DNA of 64,000 nucleotides from Candidatus Thorarchaeota archaeon (GCA_018335335.1 JAGXKG010000001.1:62001-126000), one strand, 5' to 3'; positions 9,877-18,838 are shown, counted from the first letter of the stretch. Notes: generated from the sequence alone by a model not told the origin. Program-made: numbers and translations.

Positions 9877-9901
9877 GTATAGTGAAACATCGAATGCAAG
9901 G

Positions 9902-11188
9902 ATGGCAATGAAGAAAGCTGCAATACTCGCTGCTGGCGATTCGACCCGGATGATGCCTCTTTCAGCAAACGTCCCAAAACATCTTCTTCCCATAGCTGGG
10001 AAGCCGTTGTTGTTTCATACATTGGAGCAGCTTGAAGCTGCTGGTATTGAAGAATCTTTGATCGTATACGGATACAACGGTGAAGAGCTGAAGCGCGCTG
10101 TGGAATCCAGAGACTGGGGCAAAATGAATATTCAGTACACATTCCAGAAAGAGCGTAAAGGAACCGCTCATGCTGCATCATATGCCAGTGACTTCGGCGG
10201 AAAAGAGGAGATTCTACTGATGTATGGTGATGTCATGGTTGCCCCAAACACCTTTAGCAATCTCATCAAATTTCACGAAAACGGCGGCTACGAGGCGACG
10301 ATGTCGTTGTATGAGGTGAAGGATCCATCTGCGTATGGTGTCGTCCAAATACAAGATGGGTTGGTGAATCGTATTATAGAGAAACCAGACTCGGATGCCG
10401 AGGGAAACCTCGCTAATGCAGGCATCTATGTTGTTGGAGATAGTGTGTGGGACGCAATCAGTAAGACAAAAGAATCTGAAAGAGGAGAATATGAGATAAC
10501 AGATTCAATCGAAAGTATTGCAAAAGAGGAGAGGGTTGGTGGATTCAGACTTCCATCATGGTGGATAGATATTGGAAAGCCGTGGGATATTCTAGAGGCA
10601 AACAAACTAGTCCTGCAATCTCAAAAACGGAGACTAGATGGTTCAATTGAGGAAGGAGCACATATTGAAGGAGAAGTAGTTGTGGAAGAGAATGCGAAAA
10701 TCCTGAGCGGCGCATATATCATAGGACCAGTGTATGTAGGAGCAGAATCCAAGATAGGGCCAAATTGTTACATACGACCGCACAGCTCACTTGGTCAAGA
10801 CGTTAGAATTGGGAATGCAGTAGAAATCAAAAACAGTGTGATTATGGACCATACGAATGTCGGTCATCTTTCATATGTTGGCGATTCAGTAATTGGGCAC
10901 AACACGAATCTAGGTGCTGGAACCATAACTGCGAACCTCAGGCATGATGACGCAGACATAAAGGTCACAGTGAAGGGAGAAAGAAGAAGCTCAGGAAGGA
11001 GAAAACTTGGTGCGATCCTCGCAGACAATGTGAAAACAGGAATTGGGACTTGTCTTGGCCCAGGTGTAGTTGTTGGACCGGGAGGGAGAACCGGGATGGG
11101 AGTAATTGTTGATAAAGACATAGAAGAGAATACATTAGTTATGGCTCAACAGCAAGTAGAGCAAAGAAAGATGAGTGGCAACGAATGA
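9902..11188 (+). CDS. glmU: bifunctional sugar-1-phosphate nucleotidylyltransferase/acetyltransferase, GlmU-like
   Basis: The protein has two domains. An N-terminal nucleotidyltransferase carries AAGDSTRMMPLSANVPKHLL (residues 8-27), a variant of the G-x-G-T-R-x(6)-P-K signature. A C-terminal left-handed beta helix begins near residue 245 (EGAHIEGEVVVEENAKI). Archaeal proteins of this type make UDP-N-acetylglucosamine or related sugars: they acetylate glucosamine 1-phosphate and then transfer a nucleotide. The precise sugar and nucleotide cannot be read from sequence, since archaeal homologues accept several. The 428-residue length is typical of archaeal forms. The stop codon overlaps the start of the next gene (ATGA), so the two are translationally coupled. 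Two TATA elements lie upstream. Confidence 0.88.
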   Translation: MAMKKAAILAAGDSTRMMPLSANVPKHLLPIAGKPLLFHTLEQLEAAGIEESLIVYGYNGEELKRAVESRDWGKMNIQYTFQKERKGTAHAASYASDFGGKEEILLMYGDVMVAPNTFSNLIKFHENGGYEATMSLYEVKDPSAYGVVQIQDGLVNRIIEKPDSDAEGNLANAGIYVVGDSVWDAISKTKESERGEYEITDSIESIAKEERVGGFRLPSWWIDIGKPWDILEANKLVLQSQKRRLDGSIEEGAHIEGEVVVEENAKILSGAYIIGPVYVGAESKIGPNCYIRPHSSLGQDVRIGNAVEIKNSVIMDHTNVGHLSYVGDSVIGHNTNLGAGTITANLRHDDADIKVTVKGERRSSGRRKLGAILADNVKTGIGTCLGPGVVVGPGGRTGMGVIVDKDIEENTLVMAQQQVEQRKMSGNE

Positions 11189-12711
11189 CGCAAATGGTAT
11201 TCAGAGAACGGAACATAGTCAGGAAGAATGCCCAAAAAGTAGATGTCCTGTTCGGGTATTGCTATCCGTCCACCTACAGAACAGGTATGACTAGCCTATC
11301 GACCCACTTGTTCTACACAATACTCAATGGTCGGGAAGATACGTCTTGCGAGAGATATTTCCGTTATGATGTGCCATCTGCCTCTTTTTCACTGGAAAGC
11401 GGTCGACCACTTAAGGAAAACCATGTAGTAGGTTTCTCACTAACATATGAAGAAAACATCACTGAGATTCTTGAGATGTTGGCACGTGGACAGATTCCAT
11501 TGCTTGCCAAGAATCGGCGGGTGGAGGATCCAATTGTGCTAGTGGGCGGGGCGGTCGCAACGTCAAATCCTGAACCATATCACGATTTTGTGGATGCTTT
11601 TGTTATAGGTGAAGGGGATGAAGTAATACATGATATTATCGAAGCCGTACGAAATGCCAATTCACGAAACGAAGCTATCGATAACCTTGCAGATATAGAA
11701 GGCCTATATGTGCCCAGCACCGCACCGTCAGTAGTCAGGCGCATACAAATCGAAGATCTTGATAGTTCGCCATATCCCGAAGCACAGATTATACCCAATG
11801 TCGCAGATGGTTCTAAGTATGAGCCAATATTCGGAAAAGCATTCCTTTTGGAAACTTCAAGAGGGTGCGGCCATGCTTGTGGGTTTTGCCTGATTGGTCA
11901 TCTATGCCGTCCCAGACGTATCCGCTCACTTGATGTACTCCAGAGGTTGGTGGAAAGGGGATTAGAAAAAACGCCAGTTAGAAAAATTGCACTGATAGCA
12001 TCCTCACTTGGAGAGCGAGATAATGTGGAGGAGCTCACATCGTGGATTGTTTCACAAGGATTGAATCTCTCTGTTCCATCCCTTCGCGCCGATACTGTGA
12101 ACCCGAATCTGCTTTCAGCAGTTGTAGCTGGTGGGCAACGGACCCTTACCATTGCCCCTGAAACGGGATCCGAAGAACTCAGGCAACAGATTGGGAAAGG
12201 ACTTACTGATAATGAGATATTCAGGGCGATATCATTGGCTGAAGAGGCAGGCTTCACTTCGGTCAAACTCTATTTCATTGTAGGATTACCCCATGAAACA
12301 GAACAGGATGTTGAAGCAATTGTTCGACTAGTCAAGAACATAGCAGAGAAGTCACGAATTGAAATCAAGGTAAATGTGAACCCATTTGTGCCGAAAGCTG
12401 GAACAAGATATCAGCGACATCCACAACCTACGCTGGACATACTTCGAAAGAAGACCGGAGTCGTAACCAACGGCCTCAATCGAATTCCTAATGTAGTATG
12501 TACGACACTCGATGTGAGAGCTGCGCGCATACAAGCAGCACTCTCGTTAGGCGATCAAAATCTTTCAGAAGTTATTCGGCTTGCCACAAAATATGGGGGG
12601 TACGGAGGGTGGAGACGAGCTGAGGCAGAAAGTGGGATTGAATTCTTCTCTGTGGCAAATGACGCAGAACGGCTCAAGGGAGACTTACCTTGGTCATTCA
12701 TCAAATCATGA
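11185..12711 (+). CDS. B12-binding-type radical SAM protein
   Basis: This is a radical SAM enzyme of 508 residues. The cluster motif CxxxCxxC appears as CGHACGFC near residues 229-236, after LLETSRG. Upstream, residues 60-150 (HVVGFSLTYEENI ... VLVGGAVATSNPEP) have the pattern of a B12-binding Rossmann domain, as in the archaeal MJ_0865/MJ_1487-like families. Downstream are SAM-barrel features such as LTIAPETGSEELRQQIGKGL, also typical of B12-dependent radical SAM proteins. The reaction is unknown: these families include methylases and methylthiolases. It overlaps glmU by four bases, so the two are cotranscribed, although a functional link is not evident. Confidence 0.86.
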   Translation: MTQMVFRERNIVRKNAQKVDVLFGYCYPSTYRTGMTSLSTHLFYTILNGREDTSCERYFRYDVPSASFSLESGRPLKENHVVGFSLTYEENITEILEMLARGQIPLLAKNRRVEDPIVLVGGAVATSNPEPYHDFVDAFVIGEGDEVIHDIIEAVRNANSRNEAIDNLADIEGLYVPSTAPSVVRRIQIEDLDSSPYPEAQIIPNVADGSKYEPIFGKAFLLETSRGCGHACGFCLIGHLCRPRRIRSLDVLQRLVERGLEKTPVRKIALIASSLGERDNVEELTSWIVSQGLNLSVPSLRADTVNPNLLSAVVAGGQRTLTIAPETGSEELRQQIGKGLTDNEIFRAISLAEEAGFTSVKLYFIVGLPHETEQDVEAIVRLVKNIAEKSRIEIKVNVNPFVPKAGTRYQRHPQPTLDILRKKTGVVTNGLNRIPNVVCTTLDVRAARIQAALSLGDQNLSEVIRLATKYGGYGGWRRAEAESGIEFFSVANDAERLKGDLPWSFIKS

Positions 12712-12804
12712 CCCTAAATGAACTGTGTCAGCATATGGATTATAAGTCTACTAATGAAGAATAACACAAGTAATGCCATCGTGAAAAGAAGTCGGTGAGA
12801 GATT

Positions 12805-13143
12805 ATGTCTGACAAAGATGATTTCGCCAAGAACTATCCTGCGCTTGACAGAGAGATGAAAGATGGTAACATGAAGAAAATGAAAATCGATGGTGTTAGG
12901 GGAAAACCGAACCAAGAAGAAAGAAAGCGGGAACAAACATTTCTTCCAGATATAGCAGACTACATACGAAGATGCGATACAACTGAAGAGGCTTTTGAGA
13001 TTGTAGATTACATGCTCAAGCGCGGCAAAATTAATCAAACAGAAGCAAAAGAAATCAAGAACGCCATCAACCAGAAAGGCCTTCGCGTTTTTGGTGAGAA
13101 AAAGGAAGAGGGCCATTATCTCCATCATGGCACTGAAAGCTAA
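12805..13143 (+). CDS. conserved archaeal protein, DUF2095-like
   Basis: This small, highly charged protein (112 residues) matches my memory of the archaeal DUF2095 family: a FPDIADYIRRC-like segment (here LPDIADYIRRCDTTEEAFEI), a helical pair, and the ending KGLRVFGEKKEEGHY. The function is unknown. A ribosome site, ggtgag, stands five bases before the ATG, and a TATA-like ttataag lies about 65 bases upstream. It stands alone between the radical SAM gene and another unknown gene. There are no cysteine clusters or membrane segments; the single Cys lies in IRRCD. The family label is moderately confident and no activity is proposed. Confidence 0.78.
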   Translation: MSDKDDFAKNYPALDREMKDGNMKKMKIDGVRGKPNQEERKREQTFLPDIADYIRRCDTTEEAFEIVDYMLKRGKINQTEAKEIKNAINQKGLRVFGEKKEEGHYLHHGTES

Positions 13144-13251
13144 GAAAGTGTGATTACGAGAAATAGTTTTGATGTTCCCGCAGTAAAATATACAGGCACA
13201 AATGGAGATGCGGGAAACAGTTATATGGGGAGTTTATACTGTATGCTAGAC

Positions 13252-13267
13252 ATTTCTAGATAGAAAT
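13252..13267. promoter_or_regulatory. perfect palindrome at likely transcription start (operator candidate)
   Basis: ATTTCTAGATAGAAAT is a perfect 16-base palindrome of the form ATTTCTA-GA-TAGAAAT. A TATA-like tttatact (13233-13240) precedes it by about 12 bases, so the palindrome covers the expected start of transcription of the following gene. This is the usual site for an archaeal repressor. An 8-base inverted repeat (TTCCCGCA / TGCGGGAA, 13175-13182 and 13209-13216) lies further upstream. Confidence 0.45.
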
Positions 13268-13286
13268 CAGCATAGAGGGCTTGATT

Positions 13287-14150
13287 ATGACCAAGCGAGA
13301 AAAAGTCAAAGATTCGGAATATGAATACATTCGAGAGAAAATCGAGGCAAATCTCGATGATTATGATCTCGAAAAATGGCAGGAGGCCAGCCAATCCTTT
13401 GGGCCATTGAACTACAACAGAACTACTCGAAAGATGTGGTACGAGAAGAACGAGGACAAGCTTGAAGCAGCACGAGAGATTGTGGAGTTTGTGGAGGGTT
13501 GGACCGACAAACTCAGAGCAGATGAGACTCTTGAGCAGCTCAGGAAAGGTGCTATTAGAGAGAGCGTGGTTGATGTTGTTCGCAATGCTCAAGAAGAGAT
13601 GGGAATCAGCAAAAACAGATTGAATGTTGTTAAATCTGCAGCTTTCAAGACCTTGGTTAAGTTTGCAGAACAACCTGGCCGGTTGGAAGAAGGGCCATAT
13701 GAAGGGAAGAAGAAACCGGACAAATTCAAGAAGAAAGTAAAACGGTCCAGAAGAGGAAGGAAAAAAGAGAAGGGAGACTTTGAACCGCCACAGGTGGACT
13801 TGATTCACGAATATGAGCTCCAAGGAAAAGACAATGTGCGGCTCACTATCCAAGTAAAGAATGATTTTCTACATCCGTACCAGAATGTAGAAATCGACCT
13901 TGAATTGGATCCAAGCATCTCAGTAAAGAGTGTAGAAGGGTGTGATTGGTCCCCTGATGAAAATCGGCTGATTGTAGGATTTGTTCCCGCGGAATTGAGT
14001 CTTGAGCCGTTTACACAGGATATCAAAGTTAATCTCTCACTCGACAAAAAGAGGAAGAAATACTCAATCAGTGGAAACCTCTTCTACGATGATACGGACA
14101 AGGGCTATGAAACAGAGAAGAAACTTCCCAAGAAAACCCTTACAATATAG
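13287..14150 (+). CDS. unknown protein: helical N-terminus, basic linker, beta-sandwich-like C-terminus
   Basis: I do not recognise this 287-residue protein. Residues 1-145 are helical and charged. A strongly basic segment follows (about 145-170; KKPDKFKKKVKRSRRGRKKE). The last 110 residues read like an Ig-like or appendage-type beta sandwich, with alternating strands in VRLTIQVKNDFLHPYQNVEI and LSLDKKRKKYSISGNLFYDD. Such beta sandwiches occur in adaptin and coatomer appendages and in many unrelated archaeal proteins, so no function follows. The start is the ATG six bases after gagggc; the TTG two codons earlier is too close to that site. A palindromic operator candidate lies just upstream. 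It faces the convergent CGKRK-type gene of the DpdA island. Confidence 0.75.
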   Translation: MTKREKVKDSEYEYIREKIEANLDDYDLEKWQEASQSFGPLNYNRTTRKMWYEKNEDKLEAAREIVEFVEGWTDKLRADETLEQLRKGAIRESVVDVVRNAQEEMGISKNRLNVVKSAAFKTLVKFAEQPGRLEEGPYEGKKKPDKFKKKVKRSRRGRKKEKGDFEPPQVDLIHEYELQGKDNVRLTIQVKNDFLHPYQNVEIDLELDPSISVKSVEGCDWSPDENRLIVGFVPAELSLEPFTQDIKVNLSLDKKRKKYSISGNLFYDDTDKGYETEKKLPKKTLTI

Positions 14151-14184
14151 AGTGGAATCTCAACACGTTAATTTGTGATGGGAA

Positions 14185-14886
14185 TCAAAGTCCAGCGAGA
14201 TTATGCAGTAGGTTTTGAAGATAAAGGGGATTCTTCCAGTCCATGACCTCGGCGTATTTCTGTTCTTGCTCTAAGGCATATAGAGCTAAGATTCTGAGCA
14301 AATCACCCTTAAAACCAGCAGCCCCATGAATTGTATATCCCCGATTTGAGAACCTCTTGACAATTTGATTCCCGGCTGGGAGATAGACCATTCGACTAGA
14401 ATGTCGAGTCTTGTCGAACGCCAAGACTACACCAGAGGTCTTATGGAACCAGTCGTCTCCAAGTGCTGTGATATATTTACGTCCCAAAGCCATATAGAAC
14501 AAGTCATAATCTGATGAAGCTATCTTCCTGAAATCAGATATTACGCCCAGCTTTCGTGATCGACGTTGAATTTCGGGCTTGGTCATGGTGCTGAAACTGC
14601 ATTCATACGGAGGAATGAGCGTATGCTCCTTCAAGAAGCCAAACCCTGCAGAGATTATGAAGAAATCAACTGTAACGCCGGTAATTTCTCTTAACATATC
14701 TACTCCCTTGCAGAGTTCGCGATTCTGGTTTCCGGTGTACATACTCCTAGCCTCAACTGTAAGATCGTGCAGTTTCTCTCTCCAAATTGGTAATGCGTTT
14801 TGTTTCTGCAAATCTTCACAAGTTGGTTCATTAGGAGAGGTTGTTCGCTTTCGCTTGCCACAACTTCCAATTACGCATATTTTCAT
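14185..14886 (-). CDS. DUF6884-like protein beside DpdA gene
   Basis: The 233-residue protein starts with a strand and a conserved cluster, MKICVIGSCGKRKR. It continues with ARSMYTGNQNREL, then FFIISAGFGFLKEHTLIPPYE. This layout (C-x-K-x-K, then a tyrosine-containing helix, then an S/A-x-x-G-hydrophobic segment and P-Y-E) matches the DUF6884-type proteins often found in phages and modification islands. I recall the pattern rather than having searched it. Its N-terminal C-x-K-x-K resembles the PCAKSK core of the ArcS-like protein two genes away, which hints at a related fold. The ATG follows GAGGTGA by five bases, which decides the start. It is divergent from dpdA with a 118-base gap. A role in processing a modified base is a hypothesis. 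Confidence 0.75.
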   Translation of the reverse strand: MKICVIGSCGKRKRTTSPNEPTCEDLQKQNALPIWREKLHDLTVEARSMYTGNQNRELCKGVDMLREITGVTVDFFIISAGFGFLKEHTLIPPYECSFSTMTKPEIQRRSRKLGVISDFRKIASSDYDLFYMALGRKYITALGDDWFHKTSGVVLAFDKTRHSSRMVYLPAGNQIVKRFSNRGYTIHGAAGFKGDLLRILALYALEQEQKYAEVMDWKNPLYLQNLLHNLAGL

Positions 14887-14921
14887 ACCTTTCACCTCAG
14901 AAGTCATCTAACTGAACAGTC

Positions 14922-14936
14922 TTCTCCTTTGGAGAA
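14922..14936. promoter_or_regulatory. inverted repeat between divergent modification genes
   Basis: TTCTCC-TTT-GGAGAA is a perfect inverted repeat with a three-base spacer, placed between the divergent DUF6884-like gene and dpdA. It could be a shared operator. With arms of only six bases, chance is not excluded. Confidence 0.3.
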
Positions 14937-15004
14937 TGATAAGCGTCATAAGAGACTTGCTGTCGAAAGGATACGCGCGTTAACATCCCAGCTGGTGAAA
15001 ACAA

Positions 15005-16234
15005 ATGACATCGATTCGGCGCATGGACCCGGATAAATTGAGCTACCTCATTCCTTGGTGGAGCGATTACGTTGACTCTAAGTACAACTTCAGAACGGAC
15101 GAACCAACAGACGGGCAGAAAGTAACAGCTCACGAAATTTATGATAGACCACCTTATGATGGCATACTAGCATCAAAAACGAAAATTGAGAGCAACAAGA
15201 AGAACATGCGCAGAATAATGAAGCAGGGTATACACGAGTACTTGAATTTCGACGGTCCAGTTTTTGGGGATTGCGGCGCATATGGATATATCGACGAACC
15301 GGAACCCCCATACTCACCTACAAAAATCGCTGATTACTATCACGATATCGGGTTCGATTATGGGGTTAGCGTAGACCACCTGATTGTAAAAAGCGTAGAA
15401 AACGAAAAGGAAGAACGATTTGAGATTACCCTCAAGAACGCCGAAAAATTCCTTCAAAGACACCAAGAAAAGGGGTATGAGTATGTTCCCGTTGGTGCTG
15501 CACAGGGTTGGGATACCGTTTCGTATCGAGAAGCAGCCGAAGAACTCATTGACATGGGATATGATCATATCGCTATAGGAGGACTAACACGATCACCTAC
15601 CAAGACAGTTCTAGATATGCTGAATTCGGTTCATGGCGTCCTTGAAAGATATGATCAAGATATCTCCGTGCACCTTTTTGGTATAGCACGTCTAAAAGCT
15701 ATACGGAAACTAATACGGCTAGGTGTGACTTCCTTTGATTCTGCATCATACTTGCGTCGTGCTTGGTTAGGTGCAGGAAGCAACTACATGATGCCCGGAG
15801 ACAGAGGTTATGCTGCTATTCGCATACCACAATCCGATCGTAGTCCTTCAGCACGGAAAATTTTGGAAACAGGACAAGTGGATATAGACACACTTAGAGA
15901 GATTGACAGGGGATGTATGAACCTGATGCGAAAATACGATCGGGGAGAAGCTGACATCGATGAAGTGATGGACGCTATTTTATGGTATGATTCCATGCTT
16001 GGGGATGATAGGAACCATGAAGAACATTATCTGAAAACGTTGAAGGATAAACCATGGAAAGAATGCCAATGTGCAATATGTCAAAATATCGGTGTAGAGA
16101 TTATCATCTTTCGGGGCAATAATAGAAACAGGCGAAGGGGGTTCCACAATACAAGAGTATTCTATAACGAACTCCAACGGATTCTTTCGCAAGAGAAAGA
16201 GAAAAGCGGGCAGACTTTCCTAGAAGATTTCTAA
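15005..16234 (+). CDS. dpdA: DpdA-type tRNA-guanine-transglycosylase paralogue
   Basis: The protein has the core of a tRNA-guanine transglycosylase but the sequence style of DpdA, the paralogue that inserts preQ0 into DNA in bacteria and phages. A first acidic site is GDCGAYGY (D89), in the place of the substrate-binding Asp of TGT. The second is SFDSASYLRRAW (D245), aligned with the nucleophilic Asp. The zinc site is C354-x-C356-xx-C359 with H381, the TGT CxCxxC...H arrangement. Length (409 residues) fits, and there is no PUA domain as in archaeal ArcTGT. The ATG follows ggtg by seven bases. It is divergent from the DUF6884-like gene and followed by the ArcS-motif gene. The family call is strong. 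DNA rather than RNA as the target is inferred from the family. Confidence 0.87.
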   Translation: MTSIRRMDPDKLSYLIPWWSDYVDSKYNFRTDEPTDGQKVTAHEIYDRPPYDGILASKTKIESNKKNMRRIMKQGIHEYLNFDGPVFGDCGAYGYIDEPEPPYSPTKIADYYHDIGFDYGVSVDHLIVKSVENEKEERFEITLKNAEKFLQRHQEKGYEYVPVGAAQGWDTVSYREAAEELIDMGYDHIAIGGLTRSPTKTVLDMLNSVHGVLERYDQDISVHLFGIARLKAIRKLIRLGVTSFDSASYLRRAWLGAGSNYMMPGDRGYAAIRIPQSDRSPSARKILETGQVDIDTLREIDRGCMNLMRKYDRGEADIDEVMDAILWYDSMLGDDRNHEEHYLKTLKDKPWKECQCAICQNIGVEIIIFRGNNRNRRRGFHNTRVFYNELQRILSQEKEKSGQTFLEDF

Positions 16235-16307
16235 TCTGTGCTCTAACGAAACATCTGATACATATTTGAGGGCGTGAGACTATTGTCTCCCCTGGTGAAA
16301 GTCACCT

Positions 16308-16811
16308 TTGAAGTCACCTCAAGTAACTCACCATTTTGATAGTCCCGTAGTGCTCGAATTCACGGAATCAGTAATCGAATCATGGTATCCAGGTGAACGG
16401 CCAATTCTTTTCGTACCCTGTGCCAAATCGAAGCCAATTCAGAATTCCAAAAGCCACAAGCAACTCTTTCATAGATTCCAAGACTGTTGCGAGATGCTCA
16501 TTATCTCTGAACCGATGACTGTGATTCCCTATAGCTTTTTCGATTACCCACCGTATGAGTATCCACCCTCAGCTCTTTGGCGAATTAAGGGAGAAGCTGA
16601 GAAATTCAAACGCAGACTCGCCCGGTTCATACAAAGAAAGCGGTTGAATGAAAGGTGCTGTCGCTTTCTCTTACCTCAACATCACCTACTTATTCTCTGG
16701 GCATCTTGGGAAAGGGCTTTTGGGAATGTAGAGAATCTAGATGGATATGGCTATACCTATGCAACACGCTGGTTCTTTGCAGAGAAACTCATACAAGAGC
16801 TGTGCGATTAG
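16308..16811 (+). CDS. ArcS-core-like protein (PCx3KPx3Sx2H motif)
   Basis: The 167-residue protein contains [14 protein letters not shown] near residues 37-50. This is the PC-x3-KPY-x2-S-x2-H signature of ArcS, the enzyme that acts on preQ0 in archaeal tRNA to make archaeosine, with Ile in place of Tyr. Further on, [28 protein letters not shown] matches the ISEPLG ... YP-rich part of the ArcS/DUF5591 domain. The protein lacks the TGT-like and PUA domains of ArcS, so it is a stand-alone core. The start is a TTG about nine bases after ggtga; no ATG is available. It lies 73 bases behind dpdA on the same strand and overlaps the end of convergent atpB by four bases. A role in converting preQ0 placed by DpdA is inferred. 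Confidence 0.8.
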   Translation: MKSPQVTHHFDSPVVLEFTESVIESWYPGERPILFVPCAKSKPIQNSKSHKQLFHRFQDCCEMLIISEPMTVIPYSFFDYPPYEYPPSALWRIKGEAEKFKRRLARFIQRKRLNERCCRFLLPQHHLLILWASWERAFGNVENLDGYGYTYATRWFFAEKLIQELCD

Positions 16812-18208
16812 ATGGGTTCGTACACACCACGATCCTTAGCCCACTCAATGGTCTTTGGATCACACCGTTTCAATTCCCGTTCAGGAAATGCACTGAGTAG
16901 TTTCCATCCAAGGTCCAAAGTTTCTTCGAATGATCGGTCTTCGGTTTCCGCTTGATTTATGAATTTTTCTTCAAACCGATCTGCAAAATTCAGGTATTTC
17001 TGATCCCGTTCAGTAAGTGCTTCTGATCCTACAACAGCAACAAGGTCACGTAAATCTGTACCTTCCGAGTATGCATAATACAGCTGGGCCTGTACTTCCT
17101 TATGATCAAAGCGTGTCATTCCCTCACCGATTCCCTCTTTCATCAATCTACTCAATGAGGGACCCGGGTCAATGGGAGGGTAGATGCCCTTACGATGGAG
17201 AGAGCGTCCAACAATCATTTGTCCCTCAGTTATGTATCCGGTCAAGTCAGGAATAGGATGGGTCATATCATCTTGAGGCATTGACAATATCGGTATCTGA
17301 GTAATTGTTCCTTCTCGGCCTTTTATTCTCCCTGCACGTTCGTATATCAGACTGAGGTCTGTGTACAGGTAACCAGGGTAGCCGCGTCTTCCAGGCACTT
17401 CATTTCTGGCAGCACTAATCTCCCGCAGGGCTTCAGCGTAGTTAGTCATATCACTCAATATGACGAGAACATGCATATCAGCTTCATAAGCGAGGTATTC
17501 GGCAGCAGTAAGAGCTGTACGAGGGGTAATCATTCGTTCAATTGCCGGATCATTTGCCAAGTTCAGAAATAGCACAGTACGCGCTAAGGCTCCAGTTTCT
17601 TCAAAAGTATTCATGAAATATTGCGCTTCCATTGCAGTAATACCCATCGCCGCAAAAACAATAGCAAACTCGCTTTCTTCTTCGATTATTTTCGCTTGTC
17701 TAACAATCTGTCCAGCGATTCTATTATGTGGAAGACCTGAACCTGAGAAAATAGGTAGCTTCTGACCGCGTATCAGGGTATTGAGGCCATCAATCACAGA
17801 AAGACCAGTCTGAATTGGCCGCCGGGGATACTGTCTAGCATATGGATTAATTGCTGAACCGTAAATGTCCCATTCTTCCTCTGCCGTTAAAGGGGGTCCA
17901 TCATCCAGAGCATTTCCAGAACCATCCAGCACGCGACCCAAGATTTCGGTTGATACAGGAATTTTGAGTGTCTCGCCAATGAAGCGCACTGTGGTGGTTT
18001 CTGTATCAAGACCCATTGTCCCTTCAAAGACCTGTACTACAGCCTTTCCTCTTCCAGTCTCCAATACAGTTCCAGTCAGAATCTCCCCTTCGGGCGAGCG
18101 AATTTTCACTACTTCGTTGTACCCAACATTGTGAGTGTTCTCTACAACCAACAGTGGGCCGCTTATGTCTGCAACGGTCCGATACACAATTGATGTCTTA
18201 TTAGCCAT
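16808..18208 (-). CDS. atpB: A-type ATP synthase subunit B
   Basis: This is the regulatory, non-catalytic B subunit of the archaeal A1A0 ATP synthase, which alternates with subunit A in the soluble head. It shows the beta-barrel start [20 protein letters not shown] and the core [12 protein letters not shown] with no P-loop lysine, as expected for B. Further on are [16 protein letters not shown] and [20 protein letters not shown], a family hallmark. Length (466) is normal. The usual partner genes are split: atpA and atpF lie upstream, but a uracil-DNA glycosylase and a membrane protein stand between atpA and atpB. Subunits C, D, E, I and K are not in the window. The function is certain. Confidence 0.98.
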   Translation of the reverse strand: MANKTSIVYRTVADISGPLLVVENTHNVGYNEVVKIRSPEGEILTGTVLETGRGKAVVQVFEGTMGLDTETTTVRFIGETLKIPVSTEILGRVLDGSGNALDDGPPLTAEEEWDIYGSAINPYARQYPRRPIQTGLSVIDGLNTLIRGQKLPIFSGSGLPHNRIAGQIVRQAKIIEEESEFAIVFAAMGITAMEAQYFMNTFEETGALARTVLFLNLANDPAIERMITPRTALTAAEYLAYEADMHVLVILSDMTNYAEALREISAARNEVPGRRGYPGYLYTDLSLIYERAGRIKGREGTITQIPILSMPQDDMTHPIPDLTGYITEGQMIVGRSLHRKGIYPPIDPGPSLSRLMKEGIGEGMTRFDHKEVQAQLYYAYSEGTDLRDLVAVVGSEALTERDQKYLNFADRFEEKFINQAETEDRSFEETLDLGWKLLSAFPERELKRCDPKTIEWAKDRGVYEPI

Positions 18209-18294
18209 ATCAGAAGTCGCCCCAATCTTGGGATACTGAACCCTTGTCGTGTTAGTTGGGGTCCAGTTTTAAGAGTTGTGAACCACACACGAAA

Positions 18295-18804
18295 TTAGAC
18301 CCAGGGTATGGCATGGATGAATGCAAGAATCGATGCTAGTACTATTCCCCTGATAATAAGTGAATGTCCTTTTGTCTTGAGATCTCTTGAACTGGGGGTG
18401 AAATACAGTATTGCACCAACGAGAACAATAATTGCAACAATTATCTCTGCAAGTATTACAAGGAGTGAAACTAGTTCCAAATAGCTCAGACCCACCATAT
18501 TATACCACACTAAGCTAGCATCCTCAGGTGTTGCTGGCGTTACATCAAAGTATTGTGCTATTGCAGCAACCACATAGGGACCAAGGAAATAGAATCCAAC
18601 ACCAAATCCAATTAGATGCTTTGAGACACCATCGCTTAGCCCAGTCGCAAAAACCATTAGCCCCACGAGAATGAGCAGCAAATATCCCCTTGTAGACAAA
18701 GCCAGAATAAGATTCAGAAGCCAATTCATGATACCAAACCATTGGGTGGGTGGTTCGAAATCGAAGGGGAACTGGAGGGAAGTAAGAGGAATCATACAGC
18801 TCAC
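18295..18804 (-). CDS. small membrane protein with four to five helices
   Basis: This 169-residue hydrophobic protein has transmembrane segments at about residues 24-40, 42-58, 65-82, 107-133 and 148-165. I do not recognise it. It has no charged catalytic-looking residues inside the segments. It lies between the udg and atpB genes. A TATA-like gttatatt on the minus strand (18826-18833) is centred about 25 bases before the GTG start, so it may have its own, leaderless transcript; the ATG three codons later is an alternative start. Whether it has any link with the ATP synthase is open. Confidence 0.7.
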   Translation of the reverse strand: MSCMIPLTSLQFPFDFEPPTQWFGIMNWLLNLILALSTRGYLLLILVGLMVFATGLSDGVSKHLIGFGVGFYFLGPYVVAAIAQYFDVTPATPEDASLVWYNMVGLSYLELVSLLVILAEIIVAIIVLVGAILYFTPSSRDLKTKGHSLIIRGIVLASILAFIHAIPWV

Positions 18805-18838
18805 GAGAAGCTATTCGTAGTGAGGAATATAACGGCCC

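Noticed and set aside
16276-16289. GAGAC/GTCTC hairpin before the ArcS-like gene
   Set aside because: Only five pairs; expected by chance.
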